Shown: in pieces, positions 1-7,570 of the stretch
Layout of the letters: every line of letters starts with the position of its first letter
Numbering within the stretch: position 1 is the first letter of the stretch
Program-made: the position numbers and the translations under genes
Source of the DNA: Candidatus Agathobaculum pullicola
GTDB taxonomy: Bacteria; Bacillota; Clostridia; Oscillospirales; Butyricicoccaceae
DNA length: 58,198 bases
Assembly (NCBI GenBank): GCA_019115085.1
Contig: DXEF01000008.1
Span: 1 to 58,198, forward strand
Reading direction: 5' to 3'
Notes under the pieces: model-generated
What the model saw: only the letters and a program-made list of their open reading frames with translations
Told to the model about the DNA's origin: nothing
Databases searched by the model: none

Positions 1-240
1 CCCGAAAGCACAATGCCCTTTCTTGTGCCGGGAGATGACCGATACGAAAGGGCTGCTCAACTTCTGAACACTTACGGAAAGCAGTTTACTGTCACTGATG
101 CGTTTTCTGTACTTCAAGCCGTCCGGCAGGAAGGGATCTGGGCCACTAGAGTTTCTTTCGTTTATTCGGCACAGGAACACGTTGTTTACTATGTGGAGAA
201 CAACCATTTTTTACAGATTGAAAGATACGAGTTCTCATAG
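1..240 (+). CDS. C-terminal fragment of a linear amide C-N hydrolase-like protein (5' end outside window)
   Basis: The reading frame is open from base 1 and ends at TAG 238-240, so only about 79 C-terminal residues are present. The segment with ERAAQLL, TVTDAFSVLQ and a final run of Val/Tyr-rich strands ending in YEFS resembles the C-terminus of choloylglycine hydrolase / penicillin acylase-like (Ntn-hydrolase) enzymes, which cleave linear amides. The N-terminal nucleophile Cys lies outside the window, so activity cannot be judged. It sits 20 bp upstream of an acetyltransferase gene and both appear to be cargo of the mobile element whose recombinase follows. The family call is from overall resemblance only and is moderate. 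Confidence 0.5.
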   Translation, partial: PESTMPFLVPGDDRYERAAQLLNTYGKQFTVTDAFSVLQAVRQEGIWATRVSFVYSAQEHVVYYVENNHFLQIERYEFS

Positions 241-260
241 CTTCGAGAGGAAGGCAAGTC

Positions 261-917
261 ATGAATCCAGAGAATATTTATCCTCGCACCAACGACCACG
301 AAACCGTTTATCTGAAAAATGTCATCAAAAATCCCAACATCCTTGTCGGGGATTTCACCATGTATAACGACTTCGTCTACGACCCACGGCAGTTTGAGAA
401 GAACAATGTACTGTACCACTATCCGATCAACCATGACAAACTTATCATCGGAAAATTTTGTTCCATCGCCTGCGGGGCAAAGTTTCTGTTTACCAGCGCC
501 AACCATACACAAGCATCCTTGTCCACCTATCCGTTCCCGATCTTTTTTGAAGAATGGGGACTGGATGTCCAGAACATAACGAGCGCATGGGACAATAAGG
601 GCAATATTATCATCGGCAACGATGTGTGGATTGGATATGAGGCGATGATTCTGTCTGGTGTTACCATTGGAGATGGCGCAATCATCGGCACTCGTGCCGT
701 CGTAACAAAAAATGTGCCGCCCTATACGATTGTCGGCGGCGTTCCCGCTAAAACAACCCGTAAACGCTTCTCGGATGATACCATCGCGACCTTACTGCAA
801 ATTAACTGGTGGGACTGGCCTGAAGAAAAAATAAAGCAGCATATTTCAGATATTCAAGCCGGGAGAATTGACCGTTTGCAGCCGTTATGCAAAGGAGAAC
901 CCCATGATGGTCTATGA
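261..917 (+). CDS. CatB/Vat-family xenobiotic O-acetyltransferase
   Basis: A 218-residue left-handed beta-helix acetyltransferase of the Vat/CatB family, which transfers acetyl from acetyl-CoA to hydroxyls of streptogramin A or chloramphenicol-type drugs. Visible family features are LYHYPI near residue 51, KLIIGKFCSIA near 60, the catalytic-type His in SANH (His82), the hexapeptide repeats GNDVWIG...GVTIGDGAIIG around 120-145 and the C-terminal WWDWP. Length fits the family (205-220 aa). ATG 261 has a GAGGAAGG site upstream. The loop after the active-site His (TQASLSTYPF) differs from what I recall of characterised Vat proteins, so the substrate is uncertain. It overlaps the following sigma-like gene by 14 bp and probably forms an operon with it; likely cargo of the mobile element. 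Confidence 0.85.
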   Translation: MNPENIYPRTNDHETVYLKNVIKNPNILVGDFTMYNDFVYDPRQFEKNNVLYHYPINHDKLIIGKFCSIACGAKFLFTSANHTQASLSTYPFPIFFEEWGLDVQNITSAWDNKGNIIIGNDVWIGYEAMILSGVTIGDGAIIGTRAVVTKNVPPYTIVGGVPAKTTRKRFSDDTIATLLQINWWDWPEEKIKQHISDIQAGRIDRLQPLCKGEPHDGL

Positions 918-1323
918 AGATACTGCGGAGCGCCACCGCTTTGACTCCTTCTGCAAAGTTGTCCTGCGCCATGCAATGCTGGACTGTTTTCGGGAATTTT
1001 CCTGTCAAAACAAATGGCTGGTATCTCTGGATCATTTGCCGCAGCCGATTGTGGACGGCATCTACACGACAGACCAGTACCCCAGCGATTACATAACCTT
1101 TTCAGCGGATGGTTATACCCTGCAAATCAGTAATGAGCAGTTGGCCAATATCATTGAGAAGCTACCGCAGCCAGAGCGACGACTTTTGATTTTGCGCTTT
1201 GTGCTGGAACTGAACGATCGGGAAATCGGCAGGAGGATGCGCTGTTCCAGAAGCGCCATTCAGCGCCGCCGTACAAGTATTTTGCGGAATATGCGGGAAC
1301 AACTGACGGGGAAACTGCCATGA
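904..1323 (+). CDS. small sigma-70-like factor of a mobile element
   Basis: A 139-residue protein resembling the short sigma-70-like regulators that sit beside recombinases in Firmicutes conjugative or mobilisable elements. The C-terminal half (about residues 75-135) is a region-4-like helix-turn-helix: LPQPERRLLILRFVLELND followed by EIGRRMRCSRSAIQRRR. The N-terminal half has the usual 'LDCFREFSCQNKW' region and no recognisable region 2. Start ATG 904 was chosen because AAAGGAG lies at 891-897, 6 bp upstream; the frame could extend further up but that would run deeper into the acetyltransferase gene. The stop overlaps the next ATG (ATGA at 1320-1323), implying translational coupling to the helix-turn-helix gene. 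In related elements this pair controls excision or transfer genes; here that role is inferred. Confidence 0.75.
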   Translation: MMVYEDTAERHRFDSFCKVVLRHAMLDCFREFSCQNKWLVSLDHLPQPIVDGIYTTDQYPSDYITFSADGYTLQISNEQLANIIEKLPQPERRLLILRFVLELNDREIGRRMRCSRSAIQRRRTSILRNMREQLTGKLP

Positions 1324-1552
1324 AAAATCAAGCGGCAAATACAAGCCCCCACCGCTTCTATCCGTTGTCGAGGCTGCCCGCGCAGGAGAGGCCGATGCGA
1401 TGGAACAGATTTTGCAGCACTATGATGCTTATATCAACAAGCTGTGTTTGCGGACAATGGTCGATGAAAGCGGGCAGACGCATAAGCAAGTAGACCCATA
1501 TATGAAAGGCCGTTTGCAAAGTAAGTTGATGCAGGCCATTACAAAGAAATAG
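1320..1552 (+). pseudogene. frameshifted helix-turn-helix protein of the mobile element
   Basis: ATG 1320 overlaps the stop of the sigma-like gene and opens MKNQAANTSP, which hits a stop after 57 codons and looks like nothing. The +1-shifted frame from about 1325 reads KSSGKYKPPPLLSVVEAARA and continues through EADAMEQILQHYDAYINKLC to TAG 1550-1552, a typical small helix-turn-helix protein found next to such sigma factors (about 75 aa). No start codon exists in that frame. Adding one A to the run of five A residues at 1323-1327 would give MKKSSGKYK in one continuous frame. So the gene has a one-base deletion in a homopolymer, or the base is a sequencing error, or it is expressed by slippage. 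Its usual partner role is element regulation. Confidence 0.75.
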
Positions 1553-1553
1553 C

Positions 1554-1622
1554 AAAGTCGGGGAATGCCGTACAAGGGTCAAAATGAACGCTTTGCACCC
1601 TTGACGTCATTCCCCGATTTTG
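1554..1622 (+). terminator. long imperfect hairpin ending in a short T-run
   Basis: The arms TCGGGGAATG...AAGGGT (about 1558-1579) and ACCCTTGACGTCATTCCCCGA (about 1597-1617) pair over more than 20 positions with a few mismatches, followed by TTTT. It lies directly after the helix-turn-helix frame and before the recombinase, so it probably ends the sigma/HTH operon. It could also be a recombinase-region structure. Confidence 0.55.
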
Positions 1623-1684
1623 CTGTGCAGTAACCAAGTGGGTGCAAGCAGATAACTGCTTGCGCCCACCAATCAGTATCATAT

Positions 1685-1796
1685 CTACGCATTTCAGACC
1701 CAAAAGGCGAAGTGCTATGCGGCTTTTGGCGGTGTGTCAGCACTACGGTAATATAATTCCTTACGCTGACCGCTAGAACGACTTTGAAATGCGTAG
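1685..1796. repeat. nested inverted repeats upstream of the recombinase
   Basis: A perfect 12-bp inverted repeat, CTACGCATTTCA (1685-1696) and TGAAATGCGTAG (1785-1796), brackets the recombinase 5' region. Inside it are CCAAAAG (1700-1706) with CTTTTGG (1723-1729), and AGTGCT (1711-1716) with AGCACT (1739-1744). The outer arm ends 5 bp before the Shine-Dalgarno site at 1802-1807, so it could fold in the leader RNA or be an operator or recombination site. Confidence 0.6.
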
Positions 1797-1816
1797 AAAC
1801 AAGGAGGTTTAAGAAA

Positions 1817-3343
1817 ATGAAAGCAGTTATTTACGCCCGTTATTCCTCCGATAATCAGCGAGAAGAAAGTATTAAAGGCCAAATCCGGGAGTGTACCGCC
1901 TTTGCTGAAAAGAATAATATCACCATCCTGCGCCACTACATAGATCGAGCCTTTTCCGCTAAAACTGACAACCGCCCGGAATTTCAGAACATGATTAAGG
2001 ACAGCGGCAAGCGCCTATTCGATATGATTATCGTCTGGAAGCTGGACAGCTTTGCCCGAAACCGCTATGACAGCGCACACTACAAAAACGCTCTGAAAAA
2101 GAACGGGGTCAAGGTGGTATCCGCTACCGAGGTCATTTCTGATGGGGCCGAGGGTATCATTCTGGAAAGCGTGCTGGAGGGTTATGCCGAATACTACTCC
2201 GCCGACCTGTCCGAAAAGGTAGTCCGGGGCGTGACGGAGAACGCCTTAAAACGCAAATTCAACGGCAGCACTTTGCCTATCGGTTATCTAGTCGACAGCG
2301 ACCAGCACTTCCAGCTTGACCCGCTTACCGCGCCCTTTGTCCGGGAGGCATTCCAGCGTTACGACGAGGGAGTCACCATGACAGCCATCCGAGATTGGCT
2401 CAACGAGCAGGGCGTGAAGAACACACGGGGCCAGAAGATGACCTACGGTAGCGTTCATCACCTTTTGAACAACCGCCGCTATATTGGAGAATACACCTAT
2501 CGGGACATTGTGGTGCTAGACGATATTCCCGCCATTGTCCCCCAAGACCTCTTTGACCGGGTGCAAGAGAAACTGGCAAAGAACAAGAAAGCCCCGGCCC
2601 GCCACAAGGCCGAGGACGATTATCTGCTGACAACCAAGCTTTTCTGCGGCTATTGCAGGGCCTACCTCTGCGGCAAGATCGGCACCAGCCACACAGGGAA
2701 TGTCCACCACTATTGCAAGTGCGTATCCGTGAAAAAGAAGCGCACCGAGTGCCATAAAAAGTCTGTCCGCAAAGAGTGGATCGAGGATTTGGTGGTCAGC
2801 GAAACCATGAGGATAGTGATGGACGATAAGGCAGTTGAGGCCATCGTTTCCATGCTGATAGACTTACAGGACAGGGAGAATGTCAACCTGCCTCTCTATG
2901 AACAGCAGCTGCAGGAGGTGGACACAGCCATTCAAAACCTTCTGAATGCCATCCAGCAGGGTATCTTGACCAAGTCCACGAAAAGCCGTCTGGAAGAACT
3001 GGAGGCCACGAAAGAGGAACTGGAAACCTAGATTGCCTGCGAGAAGCTGGCAAAGCCCAAGGTGAGCGTAGAGTTTATGACCTTTTGGCTCCACCGCTTC
3101 CGCAAGCTGGATGTACGGCAAAAGTCCCACCGTAAGATGCTGATTGACACTTTTATCAACGCCATTTTCCTGTACGATGACAAAATGGTGATAACCTTTA
3201 ACTACAAAGAAGGGACAAGGACCATCACTTTTGATGACCTCAAAACCGCATTGGCTGACAAGAGAACAGGTTCGGATTTGGATTGCTCAACTGCACCAAG
3301 AAGAGTACTGTTTTTGAAGAAATTCAGTACTCTTTCTTTTTAA
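1817..3343 (+). pseudogene. large serine recombinase interrupted by an in-frame TAG
   Basis: The first part (405 codons, 1817-3031) is a serine integrase/transposase: MKAVIYARYSSDNQREESI with the catalytic Ser in the resolvase domain (1-150), a recombinase domain around 160-260, and a zinc-ribbon region starting KLFCGYCRAYLCGK. It stops at TAG 3029-3031 after KEELET. The same frame continues without another stop to TAA 3341-3343 and encodes what such recombinases normally have next (IACEKLAKPKV... FMTFWLHRFRKLDVRQKSH ... INAIFLYDDKMVITFNYKEG). So a single nonsense change (for example CAG to TAG) splits one gene. ATG 1817 has AGGAGG at 1802-1807; a TTG at 1784 in frame is unlikely. The truncated form keeps the catalytic domain but loses about 100 C-terminal residues, so the element is probably immobile unless the TAG is read through. 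Confidence 0.9.
3301..3334 (+). terminator. hairpin overlapping the end of the recombinase frame
   Basis: AAGAGTACTG (3301-3310) pairs perfectly with CAGTACTCTT (3325-3334) and is followed by TCTTTTT. It lies inside the last codons of the recombinase frame and would terminate its transcript. Confidence 0.7.
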
Positions 3344-3371
3344 AGCAGATCATATTTTAATCAGCAATTGG

Positions 3372-3407
3372 ACAGCCCCTTTCGGCTTCGAGGCCGAAAG
3401 GGGCTGT
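3372..3407. terminator. strong perfect hairpin near the element/chromosome junction
   Basis: A 15-bp perfect stem (ACAGCCCCTTTCGGC with GCCGAAAGGGGCTGT) around a 6-base loop. There is no clear T-run on either strand. It probably marks the end of a transcript at the border between the element and the host region. Confidence 0.55.
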
Positions 3408-3683
3408 TCCGTGTTCTGTTATTCACTTCCTGCTCACAACACCGAATTACAGTATCTATCAAGGTGCCCATATCCCGATTTATAAACCGCACCACTTAGC
3501 TACTTCCTATAAACATGACTATATACCCACCTGACACAGAGCCCCCACCATACAGGCCTCCCCATCTACGTCAGATTGGCAAAATATCGTCAACCTCTAT
3601 TGTTTCCCATCGCCATGCGCTTCACGCCCCCACGGAAATCTTGCTTTTCCTTGCTCCATGTTACAAAGGCCTTGCGAATAAAA
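3408..3683. other. intergenic stretch with no supported gene
   Basis: I see no gene with a ribosome binding site here. Short open frames (for example from 3515) have Pro/His-rich nonsense-like translations. The stretch likely contains the right boundary of the mobile element, but no direct repeat defines it. Confidence 0.5.
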
Positions 3684-3707
3684 AAAGCCGTCCTTTCGGA
3701 CAGCTTT
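3684..3707 (-). terminator. terminator of the tRNA-Val gene
   Basis: On the minus strand the stem AAAGCTGTCC / GGACGGCTTT (one mismatch) closes a GAAA loop and is followed by a T-run, directly 3' of the tRNA. Confidence 0.8.
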
Positions 3708-3711
3708 TTGA

Positions 3712-3787
3712 TGGTGGACATTGACGGGTTCGAACCGCCGACCTTCCGCACGTCAAGCGGATGCTCTTCCAGCTGAGCTAAATGTCC
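3712..3787 (-). tRNA. tRNA-Val (anticodon GAC), CCA encoded
   Basis: On the minus strand the acceptor stem GGACATT (3781-3787) pairs with AATGTCC (3716-3722). The D-arm TAGCTCAGCTGGAAGAGC, the anticodon arm TCCGC-TTGACGT-GCGGA with anticodon GAC, and the T-arm GGTTCGAACC are all present. Discriminator A and an encoded CCA follow (3712-3715). Length is 76 nt. It lies downstream of efp in the same direction and has its own terminator. Confidence 0.96.
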
Positions 3788-3793
3788 ATAACT

Positions 3794-3816
3794 CGGACGA
3801 TGGATACCATCGTCCG
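3794..3816 (-). terminator. perfect hairpin between efp and tRNA-Val
   Basis: CGGACGATGG and CCATCGTCCG pair perfectly around ATA. It lies 12 bp after the efp stop and 7 bp before the tRNA 5' end, without a T-run. It could end efp transcription or be a processing signal for a joint efp-tRNA transcript. Confidence 0.5.
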
Positions 3817-3827
3817 GATAAATTGTC

Positions 3828-4388
3828 TTACTTCTTGCAGCGCTCCAGATACTCACCAGTGCGGGTATCAATCTTAATGCGCTCACCCTGCTCAATGAAC
3901 AGCGGAACCTGAACAGTCGCGCCTGTCTCAACAGTTGCAGGCTTGAGGGTATTGGTTGCAGTATTACCCTTAAAACCGGGATCGGTCTCGGTAATCTCGA
4001 GTTCTACAAAGAGCGGTGCCTCAACCGCATAGACATTGCCCTTGTAAGAGCAAACCTTGCAGTTCTCATTTTCCTTCACAAAGCGGAAATCGTCGCCGAG
4101 CGTATCCTTGCTAATCGGAATCTGCTCATAAGTCTCGTTATCCATGAAGTAGTACAGATCGCCTTCATTATAAAGGTACTGCATGTCACGGCGTTCCACA
4201 AATGCCGCCTCATATTTATCCGTTGGATTGAAGGAACGCTCCGTTACAGCGCCAGTGATGACATTCTTCATCTTTACGCGAACGAACGCAGCACCCTTGC
4301 CCGGCTTTACGTGCTGAAACTCAATGACCTGCAGCACCTGACCGTCCATTTCAAAAGTTGTGCCGTTACGAAATTCGCCTGCCAGCAT
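3828..4388 (-). CDS. efp: translation elongation factor P
   Basis: EF-P, 186 residues, binds the ribosome between the P and E sites and relieves stalling at polyproline. The KOW-like N-terminal domain starts [16 protein letters not shown]. The loop VKPGKGAAF carries the Lys that is modified in other bacteria (about position 31). Two OB domains follow, with [20 protein letters not shown] and the C-terminal signature [19 protein letters not shown] 4388 is preceded by GGAGG with normal spacing; a longer in-frame extension to 4538 has no site and would read through the promoter. A promoter lies at 4450-4478. It stands alone, followed by tRNA-Val. Confidence 0.98.
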   Translation of the reverse strand: MLAGEFRNGTTFEMDGQVLQVIEFQHVKPGKGAAFVRVKMKNVITGAVTERSFNPTDKYEAAFVERRDMQYLYNEGDLYYFMDNETYEQIPISKDTLGDDFRFVKENENCKVCSYKGNVYAVEAPLFVELEITETDPGFKGNTATNTLKPATVETGATVQVPLFIEQGERIKIDTRTGEYLERCKK

Positions 4389-4449
4389 ATCGGTATTCCT
4401 CCATAGTGATTTATCCTCATTTTGACTGTCTCTCAAACAGTGCTTGTTT

Positions 4450-4478
4450 ATTCTACCGCAAATTTCTTCTTTTTGCAA
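4450..4478 (-). promoter_or_regulatory. sigma-A promoter of efp
   Basis: On the minus strand TTGCAA (4473-4478), a 17-bp spacer and TAGAAT (4450-4455) precede the efp start by about 60 bp. Confidence 0.7.
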
Positions 4479-4520
4479 GAGGTAATTATAATTTTCTTGA
4501 AAATTTTTTACGGGCACGGA

Positions 4521-4550
4521 AAAAGGCGGCGCAGACATGGCCGCGCCGCC
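4521..4550 (-). terminator. terminator of the small Cys-rich gene
   Basis: GGCGGCGC / GCGCCGCC arms (4525-4532 and 4543-4550), followed on the minus strand by TTTTTCC. It lies 30 bp after the stop of the 54-aa gene. Confidence 0.85.
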
Positions 4551-4581
4551 CTTACATCCGCTTGAGAAATATGTGGCTCAA

Positions 4582-4746
4582 TCAGCAGCAGCAATTGTTG
4601 CCGCACGTGCAGCAGCCGTTATCCGAACCGCAACCGCAGCCACAGCCGTTGCCATTGCCCTGCTCACAGCAGATCCAGATCAGAATGATGACAACGATGA
4701 TCCACCACCAGTTATTCTCGCCGAAAATAGAGTTAGAAGAGCACAT
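4582..4746 (-). CDS. 54-aa membrane-anchored Cys/Gly-rich protein, coat-like
   Basis: A small gene with ATG 4744-4746, a GGAGG site 9 bp upstream, TGA at 4582-4584 and its own terminator. The protein begins MCSSNSIFGENNWWW, then has one strongly hydrophobic segment (IIVVIILIWI, about residues 16-25), then a tail made almost only of Cys, Gly and Asn (CGCGCG, CCTCGNNCCC; 13 Cys in 54 residues). Such short proteins with one hydrophobic stretch and a Cys/Gly tail occur in spore-forming Firmicutes (YjcZ-like, coat-associated), but I cannot assign a family. The tail resembles that of the protein at 8407-9108. A CATAnnnT element upstream hints at a mother-cell sporulation sigma factor. Confidence 0.8.
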   Translation of the reverse strand: MCSSNSIFGENNWWWIIVVIILIWICCEQGNGNGCGCGCGSDNGCCTCGNNCCC

Positions 4747-4777
4747 AAGGAATTTCCTCCTATCAAAGATTTCACTT

Positions 4778-4786
4778 CATACTATG
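4778..4786 (-). promoter_or_regulatory. possible sporulation-sigma -10 element
   Basis: On the minus strand CATAGTATG matches the CATAnnnT -10 pattern of sigma-E/sigma-K promoters, with ACC about 17 bp upstream. It lies about 32 bp before the start of the Cys-rich gene. The match is short, so confidence is low. Confidence 0.35.
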
Positions 4787-4815
4787 GAGCAACTCCTTAT
4801 GTGGTGACAGATTCG

Positions 4816-6096
4816 CTAAAGGATTTTTCCACGCAGTCCGTCGCGATGCAAATCCTCCAGCTGCACAGAGACCGGCCCATTTTTTTCAATCCGTTCCTCT
4901 TCTTCTATATATACCGGAAACCCATATGTGCCATGCGCCGCCCAAAATTTTCCCGTGTGATGCTCGGGCAGCACAATCAGTTCTTTTCCAACAAAACTAC
5001 GGCGATATGCTTCGCTCAACCGCAGCGCCACTGCCTTGGCCCGCTCCGCGCGCACCGCCTTCTCCTGCGAAGAAAGCTGCCCCGGCAAAGACGCAGCGCG
5101 TGTGCCCTCTCGCACGGAAAATGGGAACACATGCACCGCCGCAAACGCACAGTGCTCAAGAAACGCCAATGTTGTCTCGAACTCTTCCTCGGTTTCTCCC
5201 GGAAATCCTACAATCAAATCGGTCGTGATGGAAGCATCCGGCACTGCCGCGCGAATTTTCTCCACCGCCTGATAATATTCCTCTGCCGTGTATTTCCGGC
5301 CCATCCGCTGCAGTACGCTATCGCAGCCACTCTGCAAAGAAAGATGAAAGTGCCGTGCGAGATTCGGTAAACCCATTAGGCGACCGCAAAAATCCGCATC
5401 AACTACGCGCGGGTCGAGCGAACCGAGCCGAAACCGTATCCCCGGATGCGCCGGCAGCAAATCGCAAAGCAAGTCCGCCAACGAAACCGCAGGCTGCAAA
5501 TCCCGTCCATACGACGCAATCTCGATACCCGTCAGCACAATTTCGTGCACACCCTGCTGTTCCAGCCGCGCCGCCTCCTGCGCCGCCTGCGCGGGCGGCA
5601 AAGACCGCACACGTCCGCGTGCGTACGGAATAATACAATAGGTGCAGAAATGATTGCATCCATCCTCAATCTTGAGCAGCGCCCGCGTCCGGCCCCGCGG
5701 AACACCGGCCGGCAGCACTTCATATCTCCCTCGCTCCGGTGCACGGCAGGATACCGCCCGCCCCTCCACAGCCGCTTCGCACAGCGCAAGCGCCTCCGCG
5801 CGGTTTCCCGTTCCGCAGACGAGATCAATCTCCCCTGTTGCGCGCACGCGCTCCGGATCGGTCTGTGCAAAGCAGCCGCAGGCCGCAATCACTGCCTGCG
5901 GATTATCCTTACGCAGCCGATGAAACGCACGAATATTTTTGTGATCGGACACCGATGTGACCGTACAGGTGTTGATAATGACCGCATCCGCATCCCTGTC
6001 CACAATCTCGTGTCCACGCGCCTGCGCCAGCTGCTCAAGCGCCTGTGTTTCAAACAGATTAACCTTGCACCCCAAGGTGAAAAAAGCAAACTTCAT
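4816..6096 (-). CDS. mtaB: tRNA (t6A37) methylthiotransferase MtaB
   Basis: A 426-residue radical-SAM methylthiotransferase that converts t6A to ms2t6A at position 37 of ANN-decoding tRNAs. The N-terminal MTTase domain has FFTLGCKVN (Cys10), NTCTVT (Cys44) and CGCFAQ (Cys75) for the auxiliary cluster. The radical-SAM motif is GCNHFCTYC (Cys147, 151, 154) followed by IPYARGR. A TRAM-like domain lies at the C-terminus (about 365-426). Start ATG 6096 gives the usual MKFAFFTLGCK; a TTG at 6111 in frame is less likely. It appears to be a single-gene unit, with the divergent promoter at 6179-6207 serving the next gene. Confidence 0.95.
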   Translation of the reverse strand: MKFAFFTLGCKVNLFETQALEQLAQARGHEIVDRDADAVIINTCTVTSVSDHKNIRAFHRLRKDNPQAVIAACGCFAQTDPERVRATGEIDLVCGTGNRAEALALCEAAVEGRAVSCRAPERGRYEVLPAGVPRGRTRALLKIEDGCNHFCTYCIIPYARGRVRSLPPAQAAQEAARLEQQGVHEIVLTGIEIASYGRDLQPAVSLADLLCDLLPAHPGIRFRLGSLDPRVVDADFCGRLMGLPNLARHFHLSLQSGCDSVLQRMGRKYTAEEYYQAVEKIRAAVPDASITTDLIVGFPGETEEEFETTLAFLEHCAFAAVHVFPFSVREGTRAASLPGQLSSQEKAVRAERAKAVALRLSEAYRRSFVGKELIVLPEHHTGKFWAAHGTYGFPVYIEEEERIEKNGPVSVQLEDLHRDGLRGKIL

Positions 6097-6178
6097 GAAA
6101 GACCCTACCAAATTGTTGTATTTGCTGCCCTATTGTATCACAAAATAGCAGCTTTTCCAACCAAATTTTAATTCCTAT

Positions 6179-6207
6179 TTGACAAATGACAGCAGCCATG
6201 CTATACT
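6179..6207 (+). promoter_or_regulatory. consensus sigma-A promoter
   Basis: TTGACA (6179-6184), a 17-bp spacer and TATACT (6202-6207). It lies about 55 bp upstream of the gene at 6265. Confidence 0.9.
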
Positions 6208-6264
6208 GTTTCCATAATGTAACTTTGAGATGTAACCGTTTTGTAACTATAAGGAGTGCACAAA

Positions 6265-6564
6265 ATGTCTACCACCGCCAAGAAGAAAGAGCTTCTGGAA
6301 TATAAAGGCCATCCGCTGATGCGCAAGGAAAACATCATTTATTACGGCTCGATGCACGATTCCCACATCATTATGATGCAGATTTTGGACGCCGGAGAGG
6401 TCAAGGGACTATCGGTCGCCAAGCGCGTTTCCGTTCAATTGCAGCAGACCAACCCCAATGTGCGAATCAAGGATCGCATTGTGAAAAAGACGGAGAAAAA
6501 TAGCCTGTGGGCCGCCATGGACATTGCCTCCATCTGGCTCGGCCGCGCACTGAACAACAAGTAA
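6265..6564 (+). CDS. conserved hypothetical protein, 99 aa
   Basis: ATG 6265 is preceded by AAGGAG (6251-6256) and a consensus promoter, so it is a real and probably well-expressed gene. The 99-residue protein is soluble and basic at the N-terminus (MSTTAKKKELLEYKGHPL), followed by alternating strand and helix segments and a C-terminal helix with AAMDIASIWLGRAL. I have the impression that similar proteins occur across Clostridia without known function. No catalytic motif or metal-binding pattern is visible. It lies 35 bp upstream of the SH3b-NlpC/P60 gene in the same direction, possibly in one transcript. Confidence 0.8.
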   Translation: MSTTAKKKELLEYKGHPLMRKENIIYYGSMHDSHIIMMQILDAGEVKGLSVAKRVSVQLQQTNPNVRIKDRIVKKTEKNSLWAAMDIASIWLGRALNNK

Positions 6565-6599
6565 ACCACAGTTCGCTTAAAAAAAACGGAGGCTTATCC

Positions 6600-7547
6600 A
6601 TGAAATTAACAAAGAAATTCTTCCGCATCGCCGTCACCGGCATGCTTGCCGTATCCATGCTTCTTCCCAACTCGCTTGCAATGTATCAGGCGAAGGTGAA
6701 AGCGGATGCGTTGTATCTGCGTGAATCCCCCGGCGGTGAGGTTATCACCACCCTGTCGCAGGACACCGTTGTGGCCGTCCTGAACAACAGCAACAGCTGG
6801 TATAAGGTCGTTGCCAACGGCAAGGAAGGCTACGTCAGCGGCGAATATCTGACCGGCACAGCCACCACCGATTTTTCCCTTGGCAAGGCAAAAATCGTCT
6901 GCGACACCACCGTAAACTTCCGTTCCCAGCCGAACACCTCTTCCAGTGTGCTCGCTTCTTTCAGAAATGGCACGGTTGTCGATGTGACCGGCGTGCAAAG
7001 CAACTGGTTTAAGGTTACATACAGCGGCAAAACCGGTTATGTACACCCGGATTATATCAGCTTCTCCGGCGTACAGAGCACAAATACGAATTCTGACAAC
7101 TCAGCTTCCAATACGGACAACACTTCTGAAACCATCGCACCTTCCACCACCGTGGTGTCCTATACCGGCACCAGCGAGAAACGCGCAGAGGTTTTGGATT
7201 ATGCCGCTCAGTTCCTCGGCATCCCCTATGTATACGGCGGCAGCACACCGAGCGGCTTTGATTGCTCCGGCTTCACCTCGTACGTTTTTGCCAACACAGT
7301 CGGCTCTATTCCGCGTGTTGCGCAGTCCCAGTTTGACGCCACCACACGCGTAGCGCTGGAGGAACTTGAACCGGGCGACTTGGTATTCTTTGGCAGCAGC
7401 GCCTCTTCCATCAGCCACGTGGGTATCTATGTCGGCGACGATACGTTTATCCACTCCCCGCATACCGGTGAGGTTGTCAAGTATGAACCGCTTTCCGGCA
7501 ACTATCTGACCCGTTTCCAGGGCGGTGGCCGCGTTATCATTGATTAA
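6600..7547 (+). CDS. secreted SH3b-NlpC/P60 peptidoglycan endopeptidase
   Basis: A 315-residue exported hydrolase. A signal peptide covers residues 1-28 (KK followed by IAVTGMLAVSMLLPNSLA). Two bacterial SH3 domains (about 34-86 and 99-156) bind the wall; both have the LYLRESPGG / VNFRSQPNTSS pattern. A Ser/Thr/Asn-rich linker (157-190) precedes the NlpC/P60 domain (about 192-315), with catalytic Cys222 in FDCSGF, His273 in SHVGIYVG and a third polar residue near His285. The enzyme should cleave D-Glu-diamino acid bonds in peptidoglycan stems. ATG 6600 has GGAGG upstream. A terminator follows at 7571-7602. Confidence 0.93.
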   Translation: MKLTKKFFRIAVTGMLAVSMLLPNSLAMYQAKVKADALYLRESPGGEVITTLSQDTVVAVLNNSNSWYKVVANGKEGYVSGEYLTGTATTDFSLGKAKIVCDTTVNFRSQPNTSSSVLASFRNGTVVDVTGVQSNWFKVTYSGKTGYVHPDYISFSGVQSTNTNSDNSASNTDNTSETIAPSTTVVSYTGTSEKRAEVLDYAAQFLGIPYVYGGSTPSGFDCSGFTSYVFANTVGSIPRVAQSQFDATTRVALEELEPGDLVFFGSSASSISHVGIYVGDDTFIHSPHTGEVVKYEPLSGNYLTRFQGGGRVIID

Positions 7548-7570
7548 AAAGGGACAACCCTATGCTTTAA

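Noticed and set aside
3515-3776. Two short plus-strand open frames before the tRNA
   Set aside because: No ribosome sites, Pro/His-rich nonsense, and they run through the tRNA or its terminator.
3712-3787. tRNA-Val as the attachment site of the left mobile element
   Set aside because: Serine recombinases of this type seldom use tRNA genes, the tRNA is 370 bp away from the recombinase stop, and no duplicated tRNA 3' end is seen.
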